Below are positions 1-10,184 of a DNA stretch of 64,000 bases, in pieces. Source of the DNA: Lunularia cruciata (lineage: Eukaryota > Streptophyta > Marchantiopsida > Lunulariales > Lunulariaceae). A model generated the notes under the pieces. It searched no databases. It was not told the origin of the DNA and saw nothing but the letters and a program-made list of their open reading frames with translations. Position 1 is the stretch's first letter; the number at the start of each line of letters is the position of its first letter. The stretch spans positions 54,479,034-54,543,033 of the forward strand of contig OX419762.1 of assembly GCA_948567375.1 (NCBI GenBank). The letters run 5' to 3'. The position numbers were made by a program, and so were the translations under genes.

Positions 1-20
1 CTCATTCTTCTCTCCCATTC

Positions 21-2076
21 TCAATATGCAAGCCAATCTTCTCTATACATTGCCAATTTTTCTTTGAACTCAGCTTTCATTGTCTCCTTCTCCTTCTCCT
101 TCTCCTTTTGCACAATCTTCTCTTCAAGATTGCAAAGTAACTCTCTTAATCTTTCTTCCTCTCTATATCTTATTGTCAACTCTCTTTGCCAGAGTTGCTT
201 CTTCTCCTCTACACTTTCCATCACTCTATCTAGCTCTTGCTCCTTCTCTGTCATTCTTGCCATAACATGGAAATTCTCTAGTATTGAATCAACAAAACTA
301 CTGCTTCAAGATTTCATTCTCCGCTTCTTGTCTTCCTCTTGCTATGACATTTTGCTCTATAATTCTCTCTCTACTCTCCACTTCTCTCTTCAAGTTCTTG
401 ATTACTTGATTCTGCACTATTGCATCTACTTGTAGTACTTCCCTTTCCTCCTCACCTCGGATTATACTCTTATTCAATTCCAAGTTCTCTTCTTCTAATC
501 GAGCTAACACCTATAATATAGTCTTCACCTCTAGACACTTTGACTGCATCTCCTTCTTCTTGTGTTCTAACTTCACTAACAACGGGAACACAATCTCCCT
601 CAAATACTCTACTCCTTTACTTGTATTTATTTTGACTTGCAGACTTGTCTCCTTCTTCACCTCTTCCTCACTCAACACTTGCCTTTTGAGCCACAGTTGC
701 CTTATAGGAATGGATTCTTTGCTCCCCAAACTCCCATCCTCCTCTTCTCTTACCTTACTCGGCCCTACTTCATACTTTGCCTTACGTTTGGAACAAACTC
801 CCCTCTAAATTGTAACTCTCTTCTCCTCTTGCTCTAGAACTTTGTCTTCTAGTTTTGAGTTACCTTTTTCCTCTATCTCCATCTTGGCTTCCTCCTCTTT
901 GGGTATTGACTTCATCTCCACTCTATCATTTTTGTCACTACTTGTGTCTTCACTCTGTAGCGTGAACTTGGGTTCTTCCTCCTTCTCTGAGTCTTTTGAC
1001 TTGCACTCGGCTTCTCCTTCCGACTCTTCTTCCGACAATGCGATTACCCCCAGTTCTTTCCTCAGGTTCACCTTTCTAGCCTTTCTGAGGGTGCGCTTTC
1101 TCTTCTTCTTCTTCTCCTTGTCGACTCCTCTTCTTAGACTTTGGAGTGCTTGCTTCCAATTGCACACTCTACCCCGTCTATGCGTAGTGCTCATCACTAC
1201 TCCTGATCTGAAGATTGTATTGCTGCTCCTCCGCATCAACATCTCTTCTCAAGTCGGGGTGGAAATAGAACACCATCTTGTTTTGCTTCGCCGCATTGAG
1301 CAAGTTCAGCCCCCGATAGAAATGGGCTGCAAACGGCACAATGTAATGTGGAGGCAACTTGTCTCGCAAATTCCACACCATTTGTCTTGTCCTCTAATGA
1401 AGACACTTTGCCCAGTAATTGGCTCTCTTGCAAACATCTCATGGAAGAACACAACTTGGTGCTTCATCACATAAGTCGTTCTTTCCGGCTTCAAGATTGC
1501 CATTAAAGCACTCACGATCTCCCTCTTGATAGGATCCTTATAGCTCTCTACTTTGTAGACATTCTTTGTGCGCTTCAAAGAGAAGGCATCTCTCACTTCT
1601 TGGGTTTCTTTAGCTACTTCTCACTTCCCCAAGAACGTGGCACCATGCTCTATGCCTGCTTCTCTCCCAATTACTAACCTCCAATCCGACTCTATCCATC
1701 GAGCCGGATTTCCTCTCTTCCCTTCTTCCTAAGGGCCATCAAGACACTTACTCTTGATGATCTCAGTCATGAAACCTAGAAAGCTAACATTCCAGTTCCA
1801 TGCCAAGCATGTGATCCGAAGCTTGCTCAGGATCTCAATTCTTGTGATCACATCTAACCTCCAAATTGCATGATTTCTCATTGCAAATTTAGAGTTCTTC
1901 TTCCTACCTCCCATCTTTCTCTCTTCCACTTTGGGTTAGGGACTATTCTTCCTACTGATTCCCGGCTTAACTCTCTCAACTTCCTCTCAACACACTAGCA
2001 CGGCTGCAACTACACTTCCCTTCCCACGATCTCCTATAAGCCAATCTCTTGACGGCAATGGAAAATTGCTTGTCAT
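21..2076 (-). pseudogene. LTR-borne long ORF of element A, broken
   Basis: This is a decayed copy of the family 1 LTR gene. Open stretches at 1729-1929, 1306-1596, 805-1242, 511-729, 298-510 and 21-263 follow the intact order seen at 50050-52624. An N-terminal part has motifs such as AIWRLDVITRIE and VFFHEMFA. An acidic Lys/Glu/Ser-rich linker follows, then a charged C-terminal coiled coil with runs like EEKKQLWQRELT. The first in-frame ATG is at 2076, but the Met of MGGRKKNS (about 1917) is the start I favour, because it is the one conserved in all copies. No known domain was recognised. Several stops and frameshifts make it non-coding now. Confidence 0.75.
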
Positions 2077-2094
2077 TGCTTTGTCTTTAGCCCA

Positions 2095-2104
2095 AATTTT
2101 ATAG
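2095..2104 (-). promoter_or_regulatory. TATA box of element A LTR
   Basis: The minus strand reads CTATAAAATT about 20 bp before the first ATG of the LTR-borne frame. The same box sits at the same place in the LTRs at 4271-4278, 38598-38604, 48003-48010, 52644-52651 and about 35027-35036. That conservation supports a real promoter marking the U3/R boundary. Confidence 0.7.
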
Positions 2105-2487
2105 TGGCGTGCCTCCTCCATCTTTCTTCACTTTGAGTTTCTATTGAGAAATCATACCTCCTACGTGCTCATGTCATTGTCAATTCTTCTCAAGTGTATG
2201 ACTGCTGTTTTTGTGAGTGGTACCTTCTTGAACATCTCACCCCAAAGGAAAGTTGTTACATTGTCCTTCCCTCGGGTTGAGCGCCCCCGGGACAAAGTTT
2301 CCTTACTTTGGTTTTTGGTTGACATGGCAATTCCGAGTACCTTGCCTTTTGACACAAAGTCACTTTACTTTGGGTTACAACCGAGGATACTTTTCTTTGC
2401 CTTCTTCTACTATACAGGCGCAATACGGCTTCTTTTGTACACTTCTTCTTCAAAATTACAAAAAAGAAAAAAAATGTGAGTACCACA

Positions 2488-2500
2488 TACCCCCTCCTTC
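2488..2500 (-). other. Polypurine tract of element A
   Basis: The minus strand reads GAAGGAGGGGGTA immediately before the 3' LTR tip. The equivalent tract in element E (53035-53047) is GAGGGAGGGGGTA. Such a tract primes plus-strand DNA synthesis in LTR retroelements. Confidence 0.8.
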
Positions 2501-2995
2501 AAATGTGTGTCCCCACAAACATAGACCTTGGGTGTCTTGGAGACTTCAAAGTCTATGTTCCAATATCTCCAAACTCTCCACCAGTTCACTCAAGTGGCAA
2601 ATGGTTGCCCTTCCAAGTTTGCAAGTTGAATGAACCCATTGTCATAAAGATGAAGAACTTGATAAGACCCCATCCATCTCAAATGCAGTTTGCATGGAAA
2701 AAATATTTGGCAATTGTCGTATAACAAAACCAAGTCTCCTTTGCGAACAGTCATAGGCTTGATGTGCTTATTGTGCTTGACTTTCCTCTGCTCTTGTACT
2801 TCTTTTGTGGTTTGCATTGCATTGTCTCTTTTCTCTTCTAACCACATCAGATGATGGATCCAAAGATCCTGGCTTTCTTCCTCCGACAATTGTTCTTCAC
2901 AAAGAATCCAAAATGTTGGTACTTCAAATTCAACTGGTAGTATGGGATGCAAGCCATATGTCAAGAAGTATGGAGTTTGTTTGGTTGTGATCTTT
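2501..2995 (-). pseudogene. Integrase C-terminal part, element A
   Basis: The stretch 2590-2995 encodes the end of a Ty3/gypsy integrase: TPYFLTYGLHPILPVEF, then a charged helix (WLEEKRDNAMQTTKE), then the GPY/F-like end (KGDLVLLYDNCQ, LHLRWMGSYQV). The C-terminal domain binds DNA during insertion. The gene is split here by solo LTR S1 and resumes at 4670. No chromodomain follows. 2501-2589 is the short untranslated stretch between integrase and the polypurine tract. Confidence 0.85.
2991..2995. repeat. Target-site duplication of S1, left copy (TCTTT)
   Basis: This matches TCTTT at 4665-4669. A 5-bp duplication is usual for Ty3/gypsy integrases. Confidence 0.9.
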
Positions 2996-3529
2996 TGTGA
3001 CAACCCGGAAAATATCACTTTTTGCGGTAATCAGGTAAGTAAAGTTTGTTCTCGCAGAGATACGAGTCAAAAATGTCTTAATAAAAAGTCAAACAGTAAC
3101 ATGCAGTTCTTCTTGGTTGTGTCTTTAATCTCTCAGGTAGAAACCACACCCAGAAGAGAGTAACAAGCACAGATTCACAGTCTTGTCATAAATTAGCACT
3201 CCTTAATCACAACTCCATCAAATCTTTCCAAACAATCTTGATTGTGATGATTTAGGTTCTCCCAAAAATGGCACTTCATTGTAAAATGACTTTGCCTCAG
3301 AATTGTGTTCCACCCCTCCATTGAAGGCACAACTTCCTTGATCAAAATTGCTTCACATCAACTTTGCACTACACTCACAAATGCAGAATACTACCAACAC
3401 TACAATTCCTCTCAGATCTGTCAAGGCATTGCTTTGATTGCACTTCACTCAGGATCAAACACACGGAATGAAGATCAAGGCTACGGAATCCAACATCCAA
3501 CAAACACTCTAACTTGCAAATGTGCTGCA

Positions 3530-4251
3530 AACGGCACAATGTAATGTGGAGGCAACTTATCCCACAAATTCCACACTATCTGCCTCATTTGCCCATAGAA
3601 GCACCTTGCCTAATTGATTGGCTCTCCTGCAAACATCTTATGGAAGAACACCGCTTGTTATTTCATCACATAAGTTGTTCTCTCCGGCTTCAAGATTGCC
3701 ATAAGAGTACTCACAATCTCTCTCTTGACCGGATCCTTGTAACTCTCTACTTTGTACCCATTCTTTGTCCGCTTTGAAGAGAATGCATCCCTTACTTCTT
3801 AGGTTTCTTCGACTACCTCCCCCTTCCCCAAGAACATGGCACCCTACTCTGCACCTGCCTCTCTTCTGAGTACTAATCTCCAATCCAACTCTGTCCAATG
3901 AGCCGGATTTCCTCTGTTCCCCTCTTCCTTGGGGCCATCAAGACATTTACTCTCAATTATCTTGGTCATGAATCTTGGAAAACTAACATTCCAGTTCTAC
4001 GCCAAGAATGTGATCCAAAGTCGGCTCAAGACTTTGATCCTTGCGATCACATCTAACCTCCAAATTGCATGATTTCTCACTGTGAATTCAGAGTTCTTCT
4101 TTCCTCCTCCCATCTTTCTTTCTTCCTCATTGTCTCTCGGGTTAGCTCTCTCAAATTCTCCTCTACACACTAGTGCGTCTTCAACTCTACTTCCCTTCCC
4201 ATGATCTCTTGTAGGACGACTCCTCAACGGCAAAGGAAAATTTCTTGACAT
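3530..4251 (-). pseudogene. N-terminal half of the LTR-borne ORF in S1
   Basis: The frame begins at 4251 (MSRNFPLPLRSRPTR) with the conserved second Met, MGGGKKNSEF, near 4116. It carries the conserved AIWRLDVIARIKVLSRL segment and homologues of the HQ-VFFHKMFAGEP region. It is cut at about 3530 by the internal LTR deletion, so the acidic linker and coiled coil are absent. Stops and frame changes are present. Confidence 0.7.
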
Positions 4252-4270
4252 TACTTCGTCGTTAGCCCAA

Positions 4271-4278
4271 TTTTTATA
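4271..4278 (-). promoter_or_regulatory. TATA box of S1
   Basis: The minus strand reads TATAAAAA, 20-27 bp before the first ATG of the LTR frame. It is at the same place as in the other family 1 LTRs. Confidence 0.7.
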
Positions 4279-4664
4279 GAGTTGCGCCTTCTTTGTCTCC
4301 CTTCAATTTGAGTTTCTATTGAGAAATCACACCTCTTGCAAGCGCCTGTCATTGTCAAGTGTACTTCACGCATATGACTGCCAGTTTTTGAACTGTCCCT
4401 TCTTGAATTTCTTGCCCTGAAGAAAAGTTGTTATATTGTCCTCGCCTCGGGTTGAGCATCCCCAGATACAAAGACTTCTTACTTCGGGTTGTATGCTGAC
4501 AGGGTAAGTTCGAGTACTTTGCCTTATGACCCAAAGCCACGTTACCTCGGGTTTCATCCCAAAGACTCTTTTCTTTGCCTTCTTTGGCCATACAGGCGCA
4601 ATCCGACTTCTCTACACACTTCTTCTTCTCCATTTAAAAAAAAACAAAAAATGTAGGTACCACA

Positions 4665-4669
4665 TCTTT
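4665..4669. repeat. Target-site duplication of S1, right copy (TCTTT)
   Basis: This is the right partner of 2991-2995. The integrase frame of element A resumes directly after it. Confidence 0.9.
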
Positions 4670-5367
4670 TCTATTGTTCAATATGCCCATAATGCAACTG
4701 GTAACTTTGTATCCCAATCATAGGCATAATTGACAGTCACCTTATTCAGAATTCTACAAAGTAGCCTATTTGCCTTTTCCATTAAGCCATTCGCTTTTGG
4801 ATTATAAGGGGTCATCTTCCAATGCTTAATCTGAAAGTATTTTGTTAATACATCCATCAAAAATTTCAAGAAATGTAATTTCAAGAAATGTGTCCCATGG
4901 TCACTGACCAATTCTAGAGGACATCCGTATCGGGAGATGATGTTTCAAAAGAGAAATTCCACCACTATTTTTCCATCATCTCTACGAGTTGCTTCAGCTT
5001 CAACCATCTTGGTAGCAGAGTGAATGCAAACCAAAATGTAGCATTTTCTCATGACTCGGGTTACCGGTTGTATTAGTCCCACAAAATCAATTCCCCATTT
5101 CTCAAACAGGACCAAGGGTAAAATTGGTCTCAAAGGCCATTGAGAATTAGCCGTCGGCTTTCCTGTTCTCTGACAAGCGTCACAGCTTTGAATATGGGCA
5201 TGCTTGTCTTTGTACATCGTAGGCCACCAGTACCCCAAAGAAAGAATCTTCTTTACCATATTCTTTAGAGCATAGTGTCCTCCCGATGCTTTGGAATGTA
5301 AAGACTCAATTATGCCTCCAACTTTGTATGACTCCAAGCACCACCAAAGTACTTTGTCTTTGCCCAT
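4670..5367 (-). pseudogene. Integrase N-terminal and catalytic region, element A
   Basis: Two open stretches (4945-5367 and 4678-4911) carry the HHCC zinc-binding end (GGHYALKNMV then SCDACQRTGKP), the entry to the catalytic core (EKWGIDFVGLIQP), and, after a break, a core segment with VSDHGTHFLK and the NPKANGLMEKAN motif. This is the integrase core of a non-chromodomain Ty3/gypsy element. It continues at 2995 beyond solo LTR S1. Stops at about 4912-4944 interrupt it. Confidence 0.88.
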
Positions 5368-5626
5368 CTTAAATAAAATGCTGTGTTTTAGTTGATACGG
5401 CCCAATTTTCCTAAGAAAGACTGCCCTTTGCTCCGGATCCAGCCCTTCAGGACACTAGAGAGTATGCAAATAATGATATTTGGCTGCATACCTCATACTT
5501 TACATTGTTATTAATTGATATAACTCTTCATCAGGGAACCAATTGTTGATTTTACATTCCTGGTCTTGAGTTTCTAACCTGGATAGGAAGTCCGCATTTG
5601 AATGCGAAGCTCCCTTCCTTACAAAA
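5368..5626 (-). pseudogene. RNase H end and linker to integrase, element A
   Basis: Broken frames include the SNADFLSRLETQDQ segment that closes the RNase H domain in family 1 and the linker with PEQRAVFLRK. The upstream pol, protease and gag are missing. The sequence jumps at about 5626 straight into a fragment of the 5' LTR. Confidence 0.7.
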
Positions 5627-5706
5627 TTACATACAGGTGCAATACAACTTCTCTTGTACACTTCTTCTTCAAAATAAAAATAAAAAACAAAAATGTGGGT
5701 ACCACA
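5627..5706 (-). mobile_element. 5' LTR stub of element A
   Basis: Only the first 80 bp or so of a family 1 LTR remain, read from the tip TGTGGTACCCACA at 5706 down to the ACCTGTATG-like segment also seen near 4592 and 52970. A deletion removed the rest of this LTR, the PBS, gag, protease, RT and most of RNase H. The right flank (from 5707) belongs to element F3, so A inserted into F3 integrase-side sequence. Confidence 0.75.
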
Positions 5707-5711
5707 ACATC

Positions 5712-6460
5712 ACTCTCTAAAAGATCTCTGCCCTATGAGAACATACGCTCATCCATACATTTGGGTCATCCAAGTCCAAAACTACTGTAGTATCTTGATG
5801 AATGGCTGTAGGTAAATCTAGATCTTATCCATAGAGTAGGAAGTAAGGAGAGAAGGATGCTAAGGAGGCTTGCCAGCTGGATCAATAGCCCATGGCCAAC
5901 CAAGGTAATTGGAGATCCCAATCTCCCAAGTGGCCTCTCTGCAAACCATACTTTTGCAATCTTCTCTTCACCGTCTAAACCACTCTCTCTGCTAAGCTAT
6001 CTGCCTTAGGGCAATCTTGAGATGTAGTACAATGATCAATCAAAGCCTTGTCACACAAGACCTGCAACTCCCCCAAGAACTCTATTCCTTGATCAGTCAA
6101 AACCTCAACTGGTGCACCAAAATGATTAAGAATTCAATCCAAGAATGAGTAAGCTGTCCCTTCACTAGACTTGTCAAGAAGTGCAACCAACTCAATCCAC
6201 TTGGAGAAGTGCTCCACCATCACCAAGATGATGATGTCTCACAGTCAGCGATAAAGGTCCAGCAAATTCCAAACTCCAACGGTAACCCAATCCCATGATA
6301 GGTAATGGGTGTAATTGTGGCGTAGGAGCATTGAATGATGCTCTAATTTGATCACAAACCACCCAGCTGGCAACAAATTGCTGTACCTCGGTCTGCATAC
6401 CATGTCACCAATAATGAATCTAGAGTAAGCTATACGTATGCTTTGCTCCAAAATGTACTA
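5712..6460 (-). pseudogene. Integrase of F3
   Basis: Broken frames retain the core in order: PTPQLHPLPIMGLGYRWSLE near 6270-6330, the second catalytic Asp in VEVLTDQG (about 6090-6120), the Glu region in AERVV (about 5985), then LGDWDLQLPWLAMGY and ASLASFSPYFLLYG. The three acidic residues of the D,D-35-E core can therefore be placed. Several in-frame TAG/TGA codons disable it. The C-terminal end is cut at 5706 by element A. Confidence 0.82.
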
Positions 6461-6956
6461 GCTCCTCATGAGCATGATAGACCAATTGTGGTCTTTGAGA
6501 TGGAAGTGGTACTACTCGCACTCTACCATCCTCCCATACACGCAAAAGGTGCCTACCTTCCAATCTGAACCATTTGGCTCATTGAAGAACACAATCTCTC
6601 TCCTTGGCTCCAATTGTGCCACCCACAACACCAATGCAAAGATAGTACATCACTAAGACATCATGATGAATGTCTTGCTGAACTGTACCAATATCTTCAC
6701 TCTTTGGATCTATGACCTCAATAACTCCTCTTGTATGCGCTGAGAGAGATACCACCAAAGCCTTAGAAACTATTCATAGAAAGGCCGATGCATGCCAACC
6801 TGGCACCATCTCCTCATCTGTCTCACCATGCCAATGTGCTATGGTCTGATCCTATTGGCTGGGACATGGGCTTCTACTCAACCCATTTGTATCACGGTTC
6901 ACCACTCCAGGTCTGTGAACAACCATGGAATCATACTCCTATAAAATCAGAGCCCA
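6461..6956 (-). pseudogene. Degenerate RNase H-integrase connector of F3
   Basis: No open stretch of useful length is found on the minus strand. By position it should hold the end of RNase H and the integrase zinc-binding domain. I see only scattered similarity and no clear HHCC set. Confidence 0.45.
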
Positions 6957-7260
6957 TCATGCAAGCTTCCTTGAAAGCTTGTCAGACTCCATCAACTTCT
7001 TCAACGGCTGATGATCAATGATGAGAATGAAGGGGTTACCAAATAGGTAACATTGGAAATGTGCTATTGCCCAAATTGTTGCCAAGCACTCTCCCTCATA
7101 TGAACTATACTTCACCTCCGCTGAATTGTTGGAGCAACTAGCATAGGCCACCACAAACTCCTTCCCCTCATCATCATGCTGGGTGAGCACCGCTCCAAAC
7201 CCCAATATACTCCAATCAATATGAACCTGAAATGGTCATCCTCTGATCGGTCTCCTCAAA
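6957..7260 (-). pseudogene. RNase H of F3
   Basis: The frame at 6957-7205 carries the tethered RNase H start (GFGAVLTQHDDEGKEFVVAYAS), the YSSYEGECLA segment with its catalytic Glu, and the IDHQPLKKL segment with an Asp. The upstream HIDWS segment just before it is in the same frame context. It would degrade the RNA template during reverse transcription. Confidence 0.82.
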
Positions 7261-8111
7261 ATAGGAGCAAATGTCAACCTTTCCTTGAGCTCTACAAAAG
7301 CTCTCTCCTGCTCATCTCCCCAACACCACTCCTGTGTTAGCTTGGTCAGTTTCGTCAAGGCCTTGGCAATAGCACTAAATCCTCTAACATAGCGGTGATA
7401 AAAATTTGCCAACCTAAGGAATGCTCACACTCTGCTCACATCCGTAGGCCAAGGAATACATGCAATAGCCTCCACCTTGGTCTGCTGAACACCAAGTCCT
7501 CCGGGGGAGATAGTATGACCCAAATACTTAACCTGCTCATGGAAGAACCTACACTTCCTAGGATGTAATTTGAGTCCATGAGATCTCAACCTCTCAAACA
7601 CCTCTAACAACTGTCTCTCATGCTCCTCCATAGTAGTGCTATAGACCAAAATGTCATCAATATAACACCAAGTAAAATCCAATCCAACTAGGACCCTATC
7701 TATGACCCTTTAGAACTCAGCATGAGCATTCTTTAACCCAAACGGTAAGAAACTCCACTGATATAACACATCCTTGCCATGAGGATCAATAGCTTAGAAT
7801 GCTGTCTTGGACTTATCCTCCTCCTTGATTAGCAATTGATGATATCCTGCTCAAAGATCCAAAGTACTGAAGACCTTTGCATGCCCAATCGCATCAAAAA
7901 TCTCCTCCGGTGTAAGCATGGCATACCAATCAGCCTTGGTCTGTCGGTTGATAGGATGGTAATCTCCACACATTTGCCTATCCATGTAGTTTCCATGCAT
8001 ATCCTTCTTAATTGGCATCACTATTGTTGATGCATACTCTCCATGCGAGATCTCCACCAAACCAACCTCAAAAAAGTCACTACTCCGACTCTGGTTCATT
8101 GTCCTCTCCAC
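7261..8111 (-). pseudogene. Reverse transcriptase of F3
   Basis: 7851-8111 holds the start of the RT fold (GEYASTIVMPIKKD, CGDYHPINRQTK, TPEEIFDAIG, FSTLDL). 7425-7682 holds the palm active site CYIDDILVYS followed by LHPRKCRFF and YLGHTISPGG. A break with stops lies between (about 7683-7850), where the FLPFGL region is recognisable. The YIDD catalytic pair is intact but the gene is not open. The order is continuous with the RNase H below it. Confidence 0.88.
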
Positions 8112-8660
8112 ATCACTCTATTGATAAGGACGTTGGAAAACTGGTGTATCGCTAGTCAGCTCAATCTATATACTAGCTCCCTTTAGAGCACTCAAATCCT
8201 TCATATTGAAGGCAAAACAACTCGTGTGGTTCCTCAAGAACCTCCAAGAACCCTCCGTCTTTCCTCTCTAGTAAGCTTGGGTCCAAGATTTGGCTCCCAA
8301 GTATCCTCTGTAATTGTAGTAGGAGTGGAAGATGTACTGACTTGCTACTACATTGGGCCCTTAGGAGCAATAGTGTCATGCCTCTGACCACTAGAGGTCC
8401 CAACCTCTGTGTGAAAAACTCCCTCCACTCTGGCTGCAAGCTCCACACGTCCTCTAGTTGCATCCCAAGTGGACCAAGGGTGTAATCCAAGTAGCCCACG
8501 CTCACCTGGATGGACTCCAAGTAGACCACTCTCCCTAGTAGCTACTGGCTGCGTCCCAAGAATACCATGTCCACTTGGTCCATCGCCCCTAGCATGTGCC
8601 TGAATTGTCTTGATAGGCACATGGCTCACAAGTGTCTAAGTGGTGATGCCTATCAAGCGC
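8112..8660 (-). pseudogene. Spacer between methyltransferase and RT in F3
   Basis: Two overlapping minus-strand frames (8173-8529 and 8348-8629) are low in recognisable motifs. One shows a Gly/Leu-rich repetitive stretch (GLLGVHP, GLLGLHP). This may be a hinge between domains. I recognise no function. Confidence 0.4.
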
Positions 8661-9720
8661 ATCCTACATTGCTCTGCCAAGCCAAGGCTCATAATCTAGG
8701 TTAAAAAAATTCAAGTCCATAGCCTGACCTAACACCTAATGCTTGGATGCCTTTGACACCAATAGAACAGCGGTAATACCAATCTATTGCCTTCTCTCTC
8801 TCATCGGCATTGGGCTCCACCAACTACTGTAACTGTGAGTCTCAAACAAGTCCAAGTCCTTCCTCTCAAAAAGCATGAGAGCCTGGGAAACTCATGAGTG
8901 TGGGAAATGCGGCTCTAGACTATCCAACTAGGTTCACCACTACCATAGGTGACCTATCAGCCACTACCATTGTCTAAGACTGACGCCCAACATCCAAGAT
9001 ATCATCAACAAGGATGTGGTCAAGTCATTGAATCCCATCATAAGTATGCTATAGGACCTCTTTAGGTAAGAGGTTTGTCCACCAAAGACGAAGACAATGA
9101 GCCCGTGATCCCACTTTGGTTGCATCCAACAATATAGTAGGTCCCATCCAAGAATGGACCTGATGTGTACTTGCCACCACTCTGGTGCAAGAATCACCCA
9201 TCAAAGGAACATTCTCCAAAAGGTAAGTTGGAGAAACAGATTGATGAACCTGGAGATGTCATAGTATTTGTAACATCTCCCAAAACAACCAAAACAAGGA
9301 TTCTGAAGACCCAAACCTTGGCCAGCACATGTATGTCCTTGACATGGCCATTAAAAAATCACCAAGTAAATAGGCCCATGTCTCTCCAGATCATGCGCCC
9401 CCAATAAGGAAATGTCTACTAGTAGGGCCTTCTAGTAACCTCTGATTGTTGATATTGGTTATAACTCTGGATACCGATAGGCCAAGTATGCCACATGATG
9501 TAGAGAAACTCGCCTATCAATCTCATCTCTCTCTACATACAAATACCTTTGTACTCGTATACCCACTTATAATACTGTAGCTAGTCTAGTGCTAATCCCA
9601 CCAAACAACTCCAATAGACATATCCCCTCCATTGGATACTGCCAAGCAATGAGTGTGGTATCCAGGGGTGTCAAAGTAATCAACTCTAGAGGCTCATCCT
9701 CACACTCATCTCCTGATTGT
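8661..9720 (-). pseudogene. C5 cytosine-5 DNA methyltransferase domain of F3 retroelement
   Basis: Read on the minus strand in one main frame with stops, the region shows methyltransferase motifs in canonical order. Motif I ELFGGIS (9591-9611) binds S-adenosylmethionine. The motif IV core WPCQGH (9333-9350) contains the catalytic Cys, right after a TAA. Motif VI is ENVPL (9199-9216). A late conserved segment AFPTLMSFPGSHAF is at about 8869-8910, with EPNADERERA at about 8785-8815. The motif X-like AMDLNF is at 8706-8723. This order matches the DNMT fold, which methylates C5 of cytosine. The domain sits between protease and RT, as part of the polyprotein. Retrotransposon-borne DNMTs are known from charophyte algae and dinoflagellates; assignment to a precise DNMT class needs a search. 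At least four in-frame stops make this copy inactive. Confidence 0.82.
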
Positions 9721-10184
9721 ATGAAGGCTCTACTCCAAGCCTATTGCACCAATTGATATGCATGTTGCTACAATGCCTCCTCTGAACTCCACAATGGAAT
9801 ATCCAAGGTGGATGGAACAATCCCACTCATACTCCAAATCTGAGTGATCTCCTTTGGTATTGGAGTATTCTCTACATGGGCGTTCTCCTCCAACAAGTCA
9901 CCAAGCCAAGTAACTGCACCATTGAAAGCTAAAATTGATGGTGCCATGGTCTTGGATTGTAGTGAGCCAAGACTACAACTACTAAAGCATACTGGCAAGC
10001 AACATACCCATCCCTCAGCAGACTGCCAACCTGGTCTATAAGAAGCTGTCTCCTCCCAATAATCATTACTGAAACCCATGAGGTATAACACTGCTCCCAC
10101 AACTAGCACATCATATGACTCAACTATTGTTGCAATAGCCTGAGCTCTCACCACCGAGCTATCAATCGGATGACCAGGCTGAAC
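9721..10184 (-). pseudogene. Uncharacterised conserved region ahead of the F3 methyltransferase
   Basis: The frame at 9768-10154 reads VRAQAIATIVESYDVLVVG, VLYLMGFSNDYWEE and YRPGWQSAEGW, then WSSEEAL. It joins in phase (with stops) to the start of the methyltransferase. The composition is that of a folded domain, not a linker. I recognise no named domain; by position it could be an N-terminal partner of the methyltransferase. Confidence 0.5.

Larger units (their letters stand above)
1..2487 (-). mobile_element. Element A, 3' LTR (family 1), cut by window edge
   Basis: Read on the minus strand, the LTR starts at 2487 with a variant of the tip TGTGGTACCCACA directly after a polypurine tract, passes through an AT-rich start region and a TATA box, and then enters the LTR-borne reading frame. 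The LTR end (GGGTTGTCACA) lies beyond position 1. Family assignment rests on colinearity with the complete LTRs at 31706-35404, 38213-41695 and 49255-53034. It is the 3' LTR because integrase and the polypurine tract lie immediately upstream in element orientation. Confidence 0.85.
2996..4664 (-). mobile_element. Solo LTR S1 (family 1), internally deleted
   Basis: On the plus strand the unit begins TGTGACAACCCGG and ends with the variant tip TGTAGGTACCACA. It is flanked by a perfect 5-bp target duplication TCTTT (2991-2995 and 4665-4669), and the integrase of element A is continuous across the excised unit. It is 1669 bp, against about 3.7-3.8 kb for complete LTRs. About 2.1 kb, covering the coiled-coil half of the LTR gene, is missing at about 3525, where the two sides share AATGTGCTGC-like microhomology. 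Confidence 0.93.

Noticed and set aside
842-1474. Long plus-strand frame of 210 codons
   Set aside because: It lies antisense to the LTR gene of element A and is Ser/Leu/Phe-rich, as expected from the reverse of Lys/Glu codons. Similar antisense frames recur at 33296-33622 and 50889-51758.
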